DNA of 64,000 nt from DATLXH01 sp035576005 (GTDB lineage Bacteria; Acidobacteriota; Thermoanaerobaculia; Gp7-AA8), in assembly GCA_035576005.1 (NCBI GenBank), contig DATLXH010000010.1, forward strand, positions 8,146-72,145, in the 5' to 3' direction. Both the position numbers and the translations under genes were made by a program. Shown here piece by piece: positions 17,187 to 26,166 of this stretch. Within the stretch, counting starts at the first letter, position 1; every line of letters starts with the position of its first letter. The notes under the pieces are model-generated. The model was given only the letters and a program-made list of their open reading frames with translations, had not been told where the DNA came from and made no database searches.

Positions 17187-17951
17187 ATGGACCCATCACG
17201 GCACGACTACGACCTCACGAGCTTTCACCTCAGCGATCTCGTGAGATGTGCCGCGCACGCTCGAACGCTGGGCGAGGGCCTCACTTCGATGGAACAGGTT
17301 GCCGATCGGGTCGTCGACTTTCTCTACGGCTCGTTTCGTGATCCGATAACGGGACGCGCTGCCTGTGCACTGGTCCGCTTCTTTGAGACAGAGAGTTATA
17401 GCGTCATTCCCGGCGATCGGCGGCTTGCGCTGGCCCGTCAGTTTCCCGATGCCGATGAATCACCGTCGATGAAGTACCTTGTTTTACTGGCAACGCGAGG
17501 AGACGAGAAGGCGTGGAACGACCCGGCGGCCTCACGAAGCCACGGAGCGATTCCGCTGCCGAGTGAGGAGATCGTCGAACAGGCGCCGATGATTGCACGG
17601 ATGATCAAGCAGCTCGGTCTCCCGATTCAGGCGCTGATCTCGTCGGACCCCGGATTCCTGCTCGAAGCCCAGCAGACGACCTTCAACATCTTTCACGTTG
17701 CGGAGGCGATTGGAAGTCCTTACATCCCCGCGCAGAAGGAGTTTGTCGAACCTTACGGGATCCACTCGGTTCTCGGTTTCGGGGGGCTGCTGCCCAGTGG
17801 CAATCTTTTCGTCACCGTGATGTTCGCGCGGGTATCGATTCCACATGAGACGGCGGAGCTCTTCCGTACGCTCGCGCTCAACGTGAAGCTGGCTCTCCTG
17901 CCGTTCGCCGGCGACCGTGTATTCAGCGCGCCTGTGCAGGGCAGGGCCTAG
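17187..17951 (+). CDS. Stand-alone sensor-like domain protein paired with a histidine kinase
   Basis: The 254-residue protein from the ATG at 17187 has no membrane segment and no catalytic motif. Blocks such as 'LTSFHLSDLVRCAAHARTL', 'LPSEEIVEQAPMIARMIKQ', 'NIFHVAEAIGSPYIPAQKEFV' and 'PYGIHSVLGFGGLLPSG' resemble a sensory domain that I recall from myxobacterial and acidobacterial proteins beside or fused to PAS kinases. The fold is probably GAF-like, since the C-terminal half reads like a GAF core ('NLFVTVMFARVSIP'). Its stop is four bases before the kinase start at 17956, strongly implying a two-gene sensor unit. The ligand is unknown and I know no gene name. Confidence 0.8.
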   Translation: MDPSRHDYDLTSFHLSDLVRCAAHARTLGEGLTSMEQVADRVVDFLYGSFRDPITGRAACALVRFFETESYSVIPGDRRLALARQFPDADESPSMKYLVLLATRGDEKAWNDPAASRSHGAIPLPSEEIVEQAPMIARMIKQLGLPIQALISSDPGFLLEAQQTTFNIFHVAEAIGSPYIPAQKEFVEPYGIHSVLGFGGLLPSGNLFVTVMFARVSIPHETAELFRTLALNVKLALLPFAGDRVFSAPVQGRA

Positions 17952-17955
17952 ATCG

Positions 17956-20040
17956 ATGGAGGGCCTGTCAGAGCTGGATCGTCTGCAGGCGGAGGTTGCC
18001 ACCCTCAGGCAGATCCTTGAGGTGCATGAGCGAACCACATACGAGCAGGCACTCAAGTCCGAGGAAGCGCTCGAGTCGGTTCGGCGTGAAGAAGAGCGGT
18101 ATCGCTCGTTGGCGGCAGCAACGGCCGCGGTCGTCTGGATCATCAATGAGGCGGGTGAGTTCATCACCCCGCAGGTCTCGTGGGAAGCGTATACGGGTCA
18201 GTCGTGGGAGGAGCACCGAGGGTTAGGGTGGGGGGCCGCGCTCCATCCGGAAGATCGGGCTCGTGTCATCGGTGCATGGGAGAGCGGGAGAGCAGGTCGG
18301 AAGCAGTTCAAGACCGAGGGCCGGCTGTTTCACGCCGCGTCAGGCGAATACCGGTTTTTCGTCGCACGGGTCGTTCCGATCATGAACAGTGACGGCACCG
18401 TGCGCGAGTGGATCGGCACGGTAACGGACGTAGATGAGCAGCATCGAGCAGCTGAGGCTTTACGCCTCAGCGACGAGCGCTTCCGCGTTGTGAGCCGGGC
18501 GACCAACGACGCGGTGTGGGACTGGAATCTCACGACCGATGCCTTGTGGTGGAACGATGCCGTCAGTACGCTCTTCGGCTATGCCACCGAAGACGTGGCT
18601 CCAGTAATCACGTGGTGGTATGACCACTGCCATCCCGAGGATCGCGATCGCGTCGTGGGCGGCATTCACGAGGTGATCGATGGCGGGGGGACGACGTGGA
18701 CCGATGAGTATCGATTTCTTCGCGCGGACGGGAGATACCTGGATATGCTCGACCGTGGTTTCGTGATTCGAGAGGAAAGTGGCAAGCCGCTGCGGATGGT
18801 CGGAGCGATGCAGGACATCACAGAACGGCGCCGTCGCACGGTTCAGTTGAGGAAGCTCTCGCAGATTTCGGCTGTCATCAATTCGAATCTAGCTACCGAC
18901 GATATTCTGCAGCGGGTGACGGATGCTGCGCGCGAGTTGATCGGTACGCACCAGGCGGTCTCGAGTCTAACAATCGATGACGAATCAGGCAGGTTCATCC
19001 ATGCGATCTCACTCTCGGATGAATACGCGACCAGGCGTGCGTCGCTCGAAGAACGTGATGGCGAGGAGATCCGGAGCATCCTGTCGGAAACGAACCAGGC
19101 AACGCGCCTCACACAGAAGCAGGTGGAGGCCCATCCCCGTTGGAACGGTGAGAGCGGCGGGTCGCGCATGGAGCGGCCGGTGAACGGCTGGCTTGCGGCT
19201 CCTCTGACGGGCCGGGATGGACGCGCTCGAGGGCTGATCGAGCTCTCGGACAAATACAGCGGTGAGCTCACGACGGAAGACGAAGGAATCCTGGCGCAGC
19301 TGGCTCAGGCCGCCGCATCAGCCATCGAGAACGCTCGGTTGTATGAGGAAGCACGATCGGCGAACAAAGCGAAGGACGATTTCTTTGCGGTGCTCTCGCA
19401 CGAGCTGCGGACTCCGATGACTTCGATCATGGGCTGGACGCAGCTTCTCACCGCGGACGTCGACCGCGAGACGCTCGAGGAAGCAGTGACTGCGATCGGG
19501 ACGAGTGCGTCGACGCAGGCTCAATTGATCGACGATCTCCTCGATGTCTCCCGAATGATGGCGGGTAAGCTCTCGATTGAGCGCGAGCCGCTGAACCTGA
19601 GCCTCGTGGCAGCGGAAGTCGTAACCGCGATGAAGCCGGCGGCGGCGGCTCGAGGTGTGCTCCTGGCGCTCAGCGCGTGTGAAGAGTGCAGGGTCACCGG
19701 TGACAACGTCCGGCTCAGGCAGGTGGTCAGTAACCTGATCTCCAACGGCATCAAATTCACGCCGAGGGGCGGAATCGTGACGACCTCGATCGTCTCGGAG
19801 AAAGATAGCGTGGTGCTGCGGGTGGTCGACACGGGAGAGGGGATGCCGCGCGAGTTCCTCTCTCGCGTCTTCGAGCGCCATGCGCAGCGCATCAGCGGGC
19901 GTCACGGAGGGTTAGGGCTCGGCCTTGCAATCGTGAAGAATATCGTCGATCAGCACGGAGGCACGGTTGATGTCGAGAGTCCCGGAGAGGGGAAGGGAAC
20001 GACGTTCACCGTCCGCCTCCCGCGCGCCGCGGGGATGTAG
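17956..20040 (+). CDS. Sensor histidine kinase: coiled coil-PAS-PAS-GAF-HisKA-HATPase
   Basis: The 694-residue kinase starts at 17956, four bases after the preceding stop. An N-terminal coiled coil (residues 5-50, 'LQAEVATLRQILEVHERTT') leads into PAS1 (~50-165), PAS2 (~170-295), a GAF domain (~310-465, 'AVSSLTIDDESGRF', 'LIELSDKYSGELTTED'), HisKA ('VLSHELRTPMTSIMGW') and HATPase ('LISNGIKFTPRGG', 'DTGEGMPREFLSRVF', 'HGGLGLGLAIVKN'). There is no receiver, so it probably signals to a regulator encoded elsewhere. It is soluble and, with the preceding stand-alone domain protein, probably forms a cytoplasmic sensor complex. Confidence 0.93.
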   Translation: MEGLSELDRLQAEVATLRQILEVHERTTYEQALKSEEALESVRREEERYRSLAAATAAVVWIINEAGEFITPQVSWEAYTGQSWEEHRGLGWGAALHPEDRARVIGAWESGRAGRKQFKTEGRLFHAASGEYRFFVARVVPIMNSDGTVREWIGTVTDVDEQHRAAEALRLSDERFRVVSRATNDAVWDWNLTTDALWWNDAVSTLFGYATEDVAPVITWWYDHCHPEDRDRVVGGIHEVIDGGGTTWTDEYRFLRADGRYLDMLDRGFVIREESGKPLRMVGAMQDITERRRRTVQLRKLSQISAVINSNLATDDILQRVTDAARELIGTHQAVSSLTIDDESGRFIHAISLSDEYATRRASLEERDGEEIRSILSETNQATRLTQKQVEAHPRWNGESGGSRMERPVNGWLAAPLTGRDGRARGLIELSDKYSGELTTEDEGILAQLAQAAASAIENARLYEEARSANKAKDDFFAVLSHELRTPMTSIMGWTQLLTADVDRETLEEAVTAIGTSASTQAQLIDDLLDVSRMMAGKLSIEREPLNLSLVAAEVVTAMKPAAAARGVLLALSACEECRVTGDNVRLRQVVSNLISNGIKFTPRGGIVTTSIVSEKDSVVLRVVDTGEGMPREFLSRVFERHAQRISGRHGGLGLGLAIVKNIVDQHGGTVDVESPGEGKGTTFTVRLPRAAGM

Positions 20041-20061
20041 TTCCCTGCGGCTGTCTCGCGA

Positions 20062-20646
20062 TTAGTGGCGTGAGAGATACGGCCTGGGTGGAGGGATCGG
20101 AACGGGCCTTGTCAGATCGAAGGTCACCTGGAAGCGCCGTCCCTGCGCCTCGCGTCGCAGTCCGTATGTGAACGACCTGCCATCAGCGTCGATCCCGATT
20201 GTCCAGATGTTCGTCGTCGCAGCGGGAATCAGCTTCGCCGTGAATTCGTCAGCGTGGAAATCGAGGGCCCGCGATGCGGAGGCGATCTGTGTGTCGCCTC
20301 CGTACTGCGTGACGCGGTCTTCGCTGCCGTCCTCGTGTCGATGATCGTGCTTGAGCCGGACTCCGGACGTGAGACGCGAGAGTACCCAGGTGCGGGAGCG
20401 GTCCTCGCCCACGTGAAAGGGAATTCTGATCTCGTCGTGGGTGCAGTCACGGACGTGCATCAACAGCCGCTCTTTTCCGAATGCGGCATCCGAGGGCTCT
20501 GTTCCCTCTGTGAGTTGTCCTTCGAAAGCTTTGCCACACAGAGGCTGGATCGCGCTCCAGAGCTGATCAGCAGGATGTGCTGGAGCCGAAACGCTCGCAC
20601 ATCCGGCTGATGTCAGCAGGGTCAGCAAAGTGAGCGCCCTGATCAA
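20062..20646 (-). CDS. Hypothetical lipoprotein
   Basis: This 194-residue protein starts at a TTG (20646) that overlaps the TGA of terC, so its translation is coupled. The signal peptide ends in a lipobox (LTSAGC). The body has two cysteines ('PLCGKAFEG', 'VRDCTHDEIRIPFHVGEDRSRTWVLSR') and a histidine-rich 'LKHDHRHEDGSEDRVTQYGG'. A related pattern occurs in exported proteins with a 'HDEIRIPFHVGEDRSRTW' block that I have seen annotated only as hypothetical. The C-terminus is proline-rich. Function unknown; the operon with TerC suggests an envelope role, possibly metal-linked through the histidines. Confidence 0.82.
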   Translation of the reverse strand: MIRALTLLTLLTSAGCASVSAPAHPADQLWSAIQPLCGKAFEGQLTEGTEPSDAAFGKERLLMHVRDCTHDEIRIPFHVGEDRSRTWVLSRLTSGVRLKHDHRHEDGSEDRVTQYGGDTQIASASRALDFHADEFTAKLIPAATTNIWTIGIDADGRSFTYGLRREAQGRRFQVTFDLTRPVPIPPPRPYLSRH

Positions 20647-21398
20647 CTCACCGCCGTCTCTTTGTGATATCCGTCATGAAGCTTGACGGGCTTCGATTTC
20701 GTTTTGCGGAGCCGGATATTCAGCATCTCGACCAGGACCGAGAAACCCATCGCGAAGTAAATGTAGCCCTTCGGGATGTGGAATTCGAGACCTTCAGCGA
20801 TGAGTGCCATTCCGATGAGAAGCAGGAAGCTGAGCGCCAGCATCTTCACCGTTGGATGGCGGTTCACGAAGTCGCCGATCGAGCGGGCTGAGAAGAACAT
20901 GACGCCGACTGAGATGATTACTGCGGTGATCATCACGCTCACGTCTTTCACCATACCGACCGCGGTGATCACTGAGTCGAGGGAGAAGACGATGTCGAGA
21001 ACCATGATCTGAGCGATGACGGAAGCAAGCGACGGCGCGGTTCGCGTTGAGACCTCGCCCTCTTCGCCTTCGAGCTTGTCGTGGATCTCGTGCGTGGCTT
21101 TCCCGAGGAGGAAGAGGCCTCCGATCAGCAGGATCAGATCGCGGCCGGAGATTCCATTGCCGAAGACTGTGAAGAGCGGGTTGGTCAGGCGAACGACCCA
21201 GGCGATCGAGAGAAGCAGAAGAATGCGCATGACCATCGCCCCTGCAAGTCCGAGGTTTCGCGCTTTTTTCTGCTGATCGGCTGGCAGCTTGCCGGAGAGG
21301 ATGGAAATGAAAATTACGTTGTCGACGCCGAGAACGATTTCGAGTAGCGTCAATGTTGCCAGGGCGATCCAGGCCTGCGGGTCCGAGAGCCAATCCAT
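20643..21398 (-). CDS. TerC-family integral membrane protein
   Basis: The start is the ATG at 21398, preceded by GGAGG six bases away (an upstream in-frame GTG at 21410 has no such site). The 251-residue protein has seven or more TM segments and TerC-family signatures: 'LTLLEIVLGVDNVIFISIL' at the N-terminus and 'IMVLDIVFSLDSVITAVGM' in the middle, each with the conserved intramembrane acidic residues. TerC proteins are linked to tellurite resistance and, in several bacteria, to manganese export during metalation of exported proteins. That role here is family knowledge, not seen directly. It is first in an operon with the lipoprotein at 20062. Confidence 0.93.
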   Translation of the reverse strand: MDWLSDPQAWIALATLTLLEIVLGVDNVIFISILSGKLPADQQKKARNLGLAGAMVMRILLLLSIAWVVRLTNPLFTVFGNGISGRDLILLIGGLFLLGKATHEIHDKLEGEEGEVSTRTAPSLASVIAQIMVLDIVFSLDSVITAVGMVKDVSVMITAVIISVGVMFFSARSIGDFVNRHPTVKMLALSFLLLIGMALIAEGLEFHIPKGYIYFAMGFSVLVEMLNIRLRKTKSKPVKLHDGYHKETAVS

Positions 21399-21507
21399 TT
21401 GTTCCTCCACCGTACGCGTAGGACGCCGGCGAGAGGGATTGTAGAGTTTCTTGTGCGAGTTGACGATGGCCGGCTTGGTAAGATCGGAAAATAAGCGAGG
21501 TGGAAGC

Positions 21508-22779
21508 TTGAAAGTTTTCAGCGTGATGGCAGCGGTTGTAGCGGTCGTCGTTCCTGGCTGTGGCGTCGAGGAGACGGTTCACGGTCAGGTTCGGTCGCAG
21601 GTAACGAAGAGCGGGTCCGTGAGCAGAGCTGTGGTGGAGGAGATCGTTGTGCCGGCAACGGCCGGGTCCGCAGAACCGTTCCTGTCCACGTCGCGTTCGG
21701 GTCTTCTGCTCAGCTGGCTCGAGCCGGTCGCTGGCAGCGACCGCGTCGCGCTCCGTTTTGCGAGGTACGCGAACGGTCAATGGTCGGCAGCGAAGAGCGT
21801 AGTGGAGCGAAATGACCTCTTTGTAAACTGGGCGGACTTTCCATCGATCGTAGAGGACGCCAGGGGAACGCTCTTCGCGCACTGGCTGCAGAAGAGTGGC
21901 GGCGGCACGTATTCGTATGACGTGCGGATGGCGACCTCGGCCGACGGCGGTGCGACGTGGGACAAACCTTTCCTGCTCAATCGCGACGGCACGAAGACCG
22001 AACATGGGTTCGCCACGCTGGCAGCGTTACCGGATGGTGGCGTTGGCGCAACGTGGCTCGACGGACGGAAAATGAAAGCCGGCGGGGGGCATGGAGGAGC
22101 CGGACACGAGATGGGTGGCGATATGACGATCCGTTACGCGACGGTGAGAGCGAACGGTGTCATCGCCGGTGATACGGAGCTCGACAGTCGAACGTGCGAA
22201 TGCTGTACGACTGGAATGGCCATGACCACCTCGGGGGCTGTCGTCGTTTACCGGGATCGTTCGTCCGGGGAGGTGCGCGACATCTCTTACGTCGCGCAGG
22301 TTCGAGGCCGCTGGAGTAAGCCTGCCAAGATTCATGCGGACGAGTGGAAGATCGACGGTTGTCCAGTAAACGGCCCGCAGATCGACGCCATGGGAAACCG
22401 CGCGGTTACTGTCTGGTTCACGGCCGCGCAGGAAAAGGGACGGGCGTTCGCGGCCTTCTCGGATGACGGTGGTGCGACGTTCGGCAGGGCGGTTCAGGTC
22501 GACGACGGCAAGCCGATCGGACGGCTCGACGTCGTCCTGCTGGATCCGGACACGGCCCTCGTCACATGGCTCGAGCAGACGGCACGTGGCGGGGAGATCC
22601 GAGCGCGGAAGGTGTCTAGGAATGGCCGGGTCGAGCCTGCCATCAGAATTGCTGATTCCAGCGTTGCGCGAGCATCGGGTTTCACGAGGATGGCAAAAGT
22701 TGGTCCCGAGGTCTATTTCGCATGGACCGAGCAGAGCGCGAAGACGAAGAAGATTCATGTCGCACGCGGGCGCTTCTGA
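21508..22779 (+). CDS. BNR/sialidase-like beta-propeller lipoprotein
   Basis: The best start is the TTG at 21508, with GAGGTGG four bases upstream, giving a lipoprotein signal (VVAVVVPGC). The 423-residue body shows repeated Asp-box-like strands ('ATSADGGATWDKPF', 'FSDDGGATFGRAV', 'VYRDRSSGEVRDISY'), typical of exo-alpha-sialidase/BNR propellers. A conserved 'SRTCECCTTGMA' and 'DGCPVNGPQID' carry cysteines that mark a subgroup found near copper-resistance genes. The 'GGGHGGAGHEMGGDM' loop is His/Met-rich and may bind metal. Sialidase activity is doubtful because I cannot identify the catalytic Tyr/Glu/Arg set. It opens the copper island that follows. Confidence 0.82.
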   Translation: MKVFSVMAAVVAVVVPGCGVEETVHGQVRSQVTKSGSVSRAVVEEIVVPATAGSAEPFLSTSRSGLLLSWLEPVAGSDRVALRFARYANGQWSAAKSVVERNDLFVNWADFPSIVEDARGTLFAHWLQKSGGGTYSYDVRMATSADGGATWDKPFLLNRDGTKTEHGFATLAALPDGGVGATWLDGRKMKAGGGHGGAGHEMGGDMTIRYATVRANGVIAGDTELDSRTCECCTTGMAMTTSGAVVVYRDRSSGEVRDISYVAQVRGRWSKPAKIHADEWKIDGCPVNGPQIDAMGNRAVTVWFTAAQEKGRAFAAFSDDGGATFGRAVQVDDGKPIGRLDVVLLDPDTALVTWLEQTARGGEIRARKVSRNGRVEPAIRIADSSVARASGFTRMAKVGPEVYFAWTEQSAKTKKIHVARGRF

Positions 22780-22789
22780 CCTCCCAAAA

Positions 22790-22859
22790 TCGCCGTGCTC
22801 CTCGAATCCAAGCCACTCTCCGCCGTCGAAAAAGGTCTCTCAGAAATGCGGGCTCGGAA
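22790..22859. repeat. Right half of palindromic element C
   Basis: From 'caaaatcgccgtgctcctcg' to 'agaaatgcgggc' this matches the right arm of the full element at 49339-49518. The left arm is missing. The 396-base gap 22780-23174 holds this half element and a family A element, and nothing I would call a gene. Confidence 0.75.
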
Positions 22860-22880
22860 CCGGAGTTCCAGGGACAAAGT

Positions 22881-23052
22881 GAGCCGCGAAGCGGCGTTCC
22901 CTCTCCCCGGCGGGGAGAGGGAAGCGAGCGAAGCGAAGCAGGGAGAGGGGCGCGAAAGTCTGGCGATCCCCGAGGACATCGCGGTCTTCGTATCTCTCGC
23001 GGCCCCTCTCCCGGTCGCTGACGCGACCACCCTCTCCCCGCCGGGGAGAGGG
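22881..23052. repeat. Dispersed palindromic element, family A, copy 2
   Basis: Same order and orientation as the copy at 891-1063: 'gagccgcgaagcggcg', hairpin 'ctctccccggcggggagag', 'gaagcgaagcaggga', 'cgtatctctcgcggcccc', 'cggtcgctgacgcgacc', and a closing hairpin. It lies ~120 bases before the small secreted protein that heads the copper island. Confidence 0.88.
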
Positions 23053-23174
23053 ATCCGGCCCCTTCGGGACCGCCGCCTCTTCGCGTCGACTTTCTCTTCG
23101 CAGTTTTTCCGTGCGGGAACGTCTTCCGTTGCCAGGTTGTTCAAAATCGTAACGTGCAGGACAAATCCGCGCCG

Positions 23175-23579
23175 ATGAAACGACGACTCATAGCCGCAGC
23201 CTGGATTACCGGAGCCACCGTGCCGCTCTTCGTGGCTACGCTGTTTATCGTCGGCTGCTGCGTCTTTCCGTTTCACAAGACGTTGCACAAGCTCATGCCG
23301 CTGTGTGACATGGCGGCCGGAATCATGCGCGGCACTCAGGCAGCAGGCAGTCATGATCAGGATGCCACGCCTTCGGCGCCGGCTCGCGAGAAGCAGGAGC
23401 CGGTCCGGCGGTTGGCAACCGAAGCTCCTCACGTATTCCGCCTCTCGACTCTAACGGCGACCGCGCTCGTCACAGCCCCCACCGCTTCGAGCTCCTACCG
23501 AAGCTTCATCACACTCGGGGCGATCCGATGCGATCGAGATGTCGGGCTGCAGATTCTGCTCGACACCTTCCTGATCTGA
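23175..23579 (+). CDS. Small exported leader protein ahead of the copper cluster
   Basis: This 134-residue protein has an N-terminal signal/TM segment (RRLIAAAWITGATVPLFVATLFIVGCCVF), a Cys/His-containing stretch ('FPFHKTLHKLMPLCDMAAGIM'), a low-complexity middle, and ends 'LQILLDTFLI'. Two other small exported proteins in this window end similarly and also precede efflux genes: 'LLSTFLI' at 37532-37882 and 'LSILLI' at 61827-62183. I do not know a name for the family. A role as a regulatory leader or periplasmic metal-responsive protein is inference from that shared position. The ribosome site is weak. Confidence 0.68.
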   Translation: MKRRLIAAAWITGATVPLFVATLFIVGCCVFPFHKTLHKLMPLCDMAAGIMRGTQAAGSHDQDATPSAPAREKQEPVRRLATEAPHVFRLSTLTATALVTAPTASSSYRSFITLGAIRCDRDVGLQILLDTFLI

Positions 23580-23729
23580 TCCCTCCTCCACGTGGCGAGT
23601 CCGCGCTGTGGCACTGCTGTGCCCCGCGTTCTCGATGCGCGTTCGCCGGTCCAAGTCCCCGACCAGCCGAGATTCATTCGCATGCAGCGTCGCTGGTGCC
23701 TGTGAAACACGATTCAGAAGGAGTTCCAG

Positions 23730-24761
23730 ATGAAGCATTTCATTCACTTCACCGCCCGGGTCTCAACCTTGGCGATCACGCTATCGCTTTTCGTTGCGGC
23801 TTGCGGCGGGAAGCAGACCGTCGCCAGTAAGAGCGCGGAAGCGTTCCGCGAAGCACAACAGAAAGGTACTCCCGTGGGTGGCGACGGTCATGGTGGCCAC
23901 AGCGCTGGCGAAGGCGCCACCGAGTCAGCCGGTGGCCCCGTAACGATGGCCGGAATGGACCATTCGAAGATGGACATGAGCGGCCAGAAGAGCATGGCCG
24001 GGATGGACCACTCGAAGATGAACATGGGTGGCCAGAAAAGTATGGCCGGGGTGGACCACTCGAAGATGAACATGGGTGGCCAGAAAAGTATGGCCGGAAT
24101 GGACCACTCGAAGATGGACATGAGCGGCAAGAAAAGCATGGCCGGGATGGACCATTCGAAGATGGACATGGGCGGCCAGAAGAGCATGGCCGGGATGCAC
24201 CACTCCAAGATGGACATGAGTGGGCAGAAGAGCATGGCTGGAATGGACCACTCGAAGATGAGCATGGCTGCCGACGGTGGGATGGCCGGGATGCAGCACG
24301 GCAGCTCAGGTTCCGCCGAGATACGGGTTCCAACCACTAACGGCGAGATGCAGCGATTGCGCCCTGCCGATACACTCAACGTCGATCTATTCGACGCTCC
24401 GGTCTCCATCTCAGTTGCTGAGGCAATGAAAACGCCGCAGGGCGAGAGTGGCGACAGTTCCGAGCCCGCGATGTCTGGTCATGCGCAGCACGGCATGACA
24501 GAGCCCGCTCCAGCCGGTCCGGCTTCACCGCATCAAACCGGCACGCCTGGTCCGGAAATGGATCACAGCCAGCACAGCCAGCCTGCAGCGGTGGCGAAGC
24601 CGAAGCCGCGGAAACAGACGACATCGCGGCCGAAGGGCGCTCCAGCCGCAGCGACCGTTTACGCCTGTCCGATGCATCCGGAAGTAACCAGCGACAAGGC
24701 GGGAAGCTGCCCGAAGTGCGGGATGGCGCTTACGAAACAGATCAAGAGGACCACTCGATGA
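23730..24761 (+). CDS. Met/His-repeat copper-binding lipoprotein with C-terminal heavy-metal-binding domain
   Basis: The ATG at 23730 has AAGGAG seven bases upstream. A lipobox (FVAACGG) predicts a lipid-anchored protein of 343 residues. Residues ~73-190 are six near-perfect copies of a 16-residue unit (MAGMDHSKMDMSGQKS) plus two degenerate copies, giving dozens of Met and His ligands suited to Cu(I)/Ag(I). The C-terminus has a HMBD-type motif ('YACPMHPEV...GSCPKCGMAL'). It likely binds periplasmic copper and passes it to the oxidase or efflux partner. Its stop overlaps the start of the downstream TolC-family gene (ATGA), placing both in one operon with the multicopper oxidase and cytochrome. 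Confidence 0.9.
   Translation: MKHFIHFTARVSTLAITLSLFVAACGGKQTVASKSAEAFREAQQKGTPVGGDGHGGHSAGEGATESAGGPVTMAGMDHSKMDMSGQKSMAGMDHSKMNMGGQKSMAGVDHSKMNMGGQKSMAGMDHSKMDMSGKKSMAGMDHSKMDMGGQKSMAGMHHSKMDMSGQKSMAGMDHSKMSMAADGGMAGMQHGSSGSAEIRVPTTNGEMQRLRPADTLNVDLFDAPVSISVAEAMKTPQGESGDSSEPAMSGHAQHGMTEPAPAGPASPHQTGTPGPEMDHSQHSQPAAVAKPKPRKQTTSRPKGAPAAATVYACPMHPEVTSDKAGSCPKCGMALTKQIKRTTR
23946..24300 (+). repeat. 48-bp in-frame tandem repeat (about 7.4 units)
   Basis: Units begin at 23946, 23994 and every 48 bases to 24282. Each encodes the 16-residue Met/His unit; units 1-6 are near identical and units 7-8 diverge after 'MAGMDHSKM' and 'MAGMQH'. The near identity at DNA level implies recent expansion or homogenisation. 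It lies wholly inside the lipoprotein gene. Confidence 0.92.
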
Positions 24762-26164
24762 AAGTCTTCACAGCAATGTTTCCGGGCATCGCACTCGTGC
24801 TCACCTCATGCGTGAGCGTGCCGCGCGACGCCGGCACGGGCGACGTGCAACAGACGATCACGCAGCGCGGCGGGCCGACAATCGAGTGGAGAGCGCAGCC
24901 TTCGAAAGACGACGACGGACGCATCGGCGCGATGCTGGCGGACGATCTGACCGCGGACGAGGCGGTGGCAATCGCGATGCTCAACAACCCACGGCTGCAG
25001 GTCACGCTCGCGGAGCTGGGAATTGCGCGCGCGGACCTCATGCAGGCCAGCACGATCACGAATCCGGTATTCGAATTCGAGATCCGATTTCCCGGCGAGC
25101 CCTACCGCCCGTACGAGCTGCGACTGGCCCAGTCGCTCATCGAATTGATTCAGCTGCCGCGGCGACGTGCGGTGGGCCGCGCCATATTCGAGACTACCCA
25201 GATGCGGGTCAGCTCAGAAGTTCTGCGATTCGCGGGCGAAGTCCGATCGAGCTACTTCGGGCTCATCGCGGCGACGCAGCATGTGGCGCTCAGCCGCTCG
25301 ATCATGGAGTCCGCGCAGGCGGCGGCCGAAGTCGCTCTCAGGCAGCACCGCGCGGAGAACATCACCGATCTCGATCTGGAAAATGAACAGGCGCTCTACG
25401 AACAGGCCAAGCTCACGCTCGCTCGCGCCGAGCAGGGACTCCTCATGGCCCGCGAGACCCTTCTGCGCAGTATGGGTTTGCGTAATGCCACCACCGAGTG
25501 GCGCGTCCCGGCGACGTTCCCGGAGCTGCCTGAGTCCGAGCTGGATCAGCCCAATCTGGAGAGGCTCGCGGCAGCACAGCGGCTCGACATTGCCATCGCC
25601 CGTCGTGAGGTCGAGCTGGCGCAGCGACAGGTGCCATTGACGCGTCTGGCGGTGCTGGAAGAGACCGTCCTCGATCTCCATCACGAGCGCGAGCCGGACG
25701 GGGCGCGCAGTTCCGGTCCAGGTATCGAGTTTCCGATCCCGATCTTCAACACGGGACGCGCCGCCCGAACGCGAGCAGAAGCACAGTACCTGCGCACGCG
25801 CCACACACTCAACGCGCTGGAGGCGGAGTCGGCATCGCAGTTGCGCGGCGCCCGGTCGACTCTCGCGGAAGCGCGCGCCCGGGTCGAGTACTACCGGGAC
25901 GTCATCGTTCCGCGACGCGCACGCATCGTCGAGCTTACCAAGCTCGAGCACAACGCCATGATCGCCGGCATCTTCCAGCTCCTACAGGCTAAGCAGAATG
26001 AGATGCGGGCGCGGGGCGATTACATCGAAGCGCAACACGAGTATTGGAGTGCACGCACGAGTCTCGATGGCGCTCTGCTGGGTATCGCTCCCGACACATC
26101 GTTCACGCCCGCGACCGATCAGCGAAGTGGCAGGCGCTCGGAAATGAGCAGAGGGGATCACTAA
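24758..26164 (+). CDS. Outer-membrane TolC-family lipoprotein (CusC/CzcC-like)
   Basis: The 468-residue protein starts at the ATG at 24758, overlapping the upstream stop. The lipobox (VLTSCVS) is followed by two TolC-type halves: 'LTADEAVAIAMLNNPRLQVTLAELGIARADLMQAS' begins the first OEP domain, with 'FPIPIFNTGRAARTRAEAQY' as the second-half landmark. Long helices ('ARVEYYRDVIVPRRARIVELTKLEHNAMIAG') follow. It would be the outer-membrane channel for metal export, but no RND or adaptor genes accompany it here. Its neighbours are a copper-binding lipoprotein and a multicopper oxidase, so the partner may be the cus or czc system further along. Confidence 0.92.
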   Translation: MKVFTAMFPGIALVLTSCVSVPRDAGTGDVQQTITQRGGPTIEWRAQPSKDDDGRIGAMLADDLTADEAVAIAMLNNPRLQVTLAELGIARADLMQASTITNPVFEFEIRFPGEPYRPYELRLAQSLIELIQLPRRRAVGRAIFETTQMRVSSEVLRFAGEVRSSYFGLIAATQHVALSRSIMESAQAAAEVALRQHRAENITDLDLENEQALYEQAKLTLARAEQGLLMARETLLRSMGLRNATTEWRVPATFPELPESELDQPNLERLAAAQRLDIAIARREVELAQRQVPLTRLAVLEETVLDLHHEREPDGARSSGPGIEFPIPIFNTGRAARTRAEAQYLRTRHTLNALEAESASQLRGARSTLAEARARVEYYRDVIVPRRARIVELTKLEHNAMIAGIFQLLQAKQNEMRARGDYIEAQHEYWSARTSLDGALLGIAPDTSFTPATDQRSGRRSEMSRGDH

Positions 26165-26166
26165 TC

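Noticed and set aside
23946..24300. Regular 48-bp repeat that could be taken for a CRISPR array
   Set aside because: Units are contiguous with no variable spacers, keep one reading frame and encode a Met/His protein motif.
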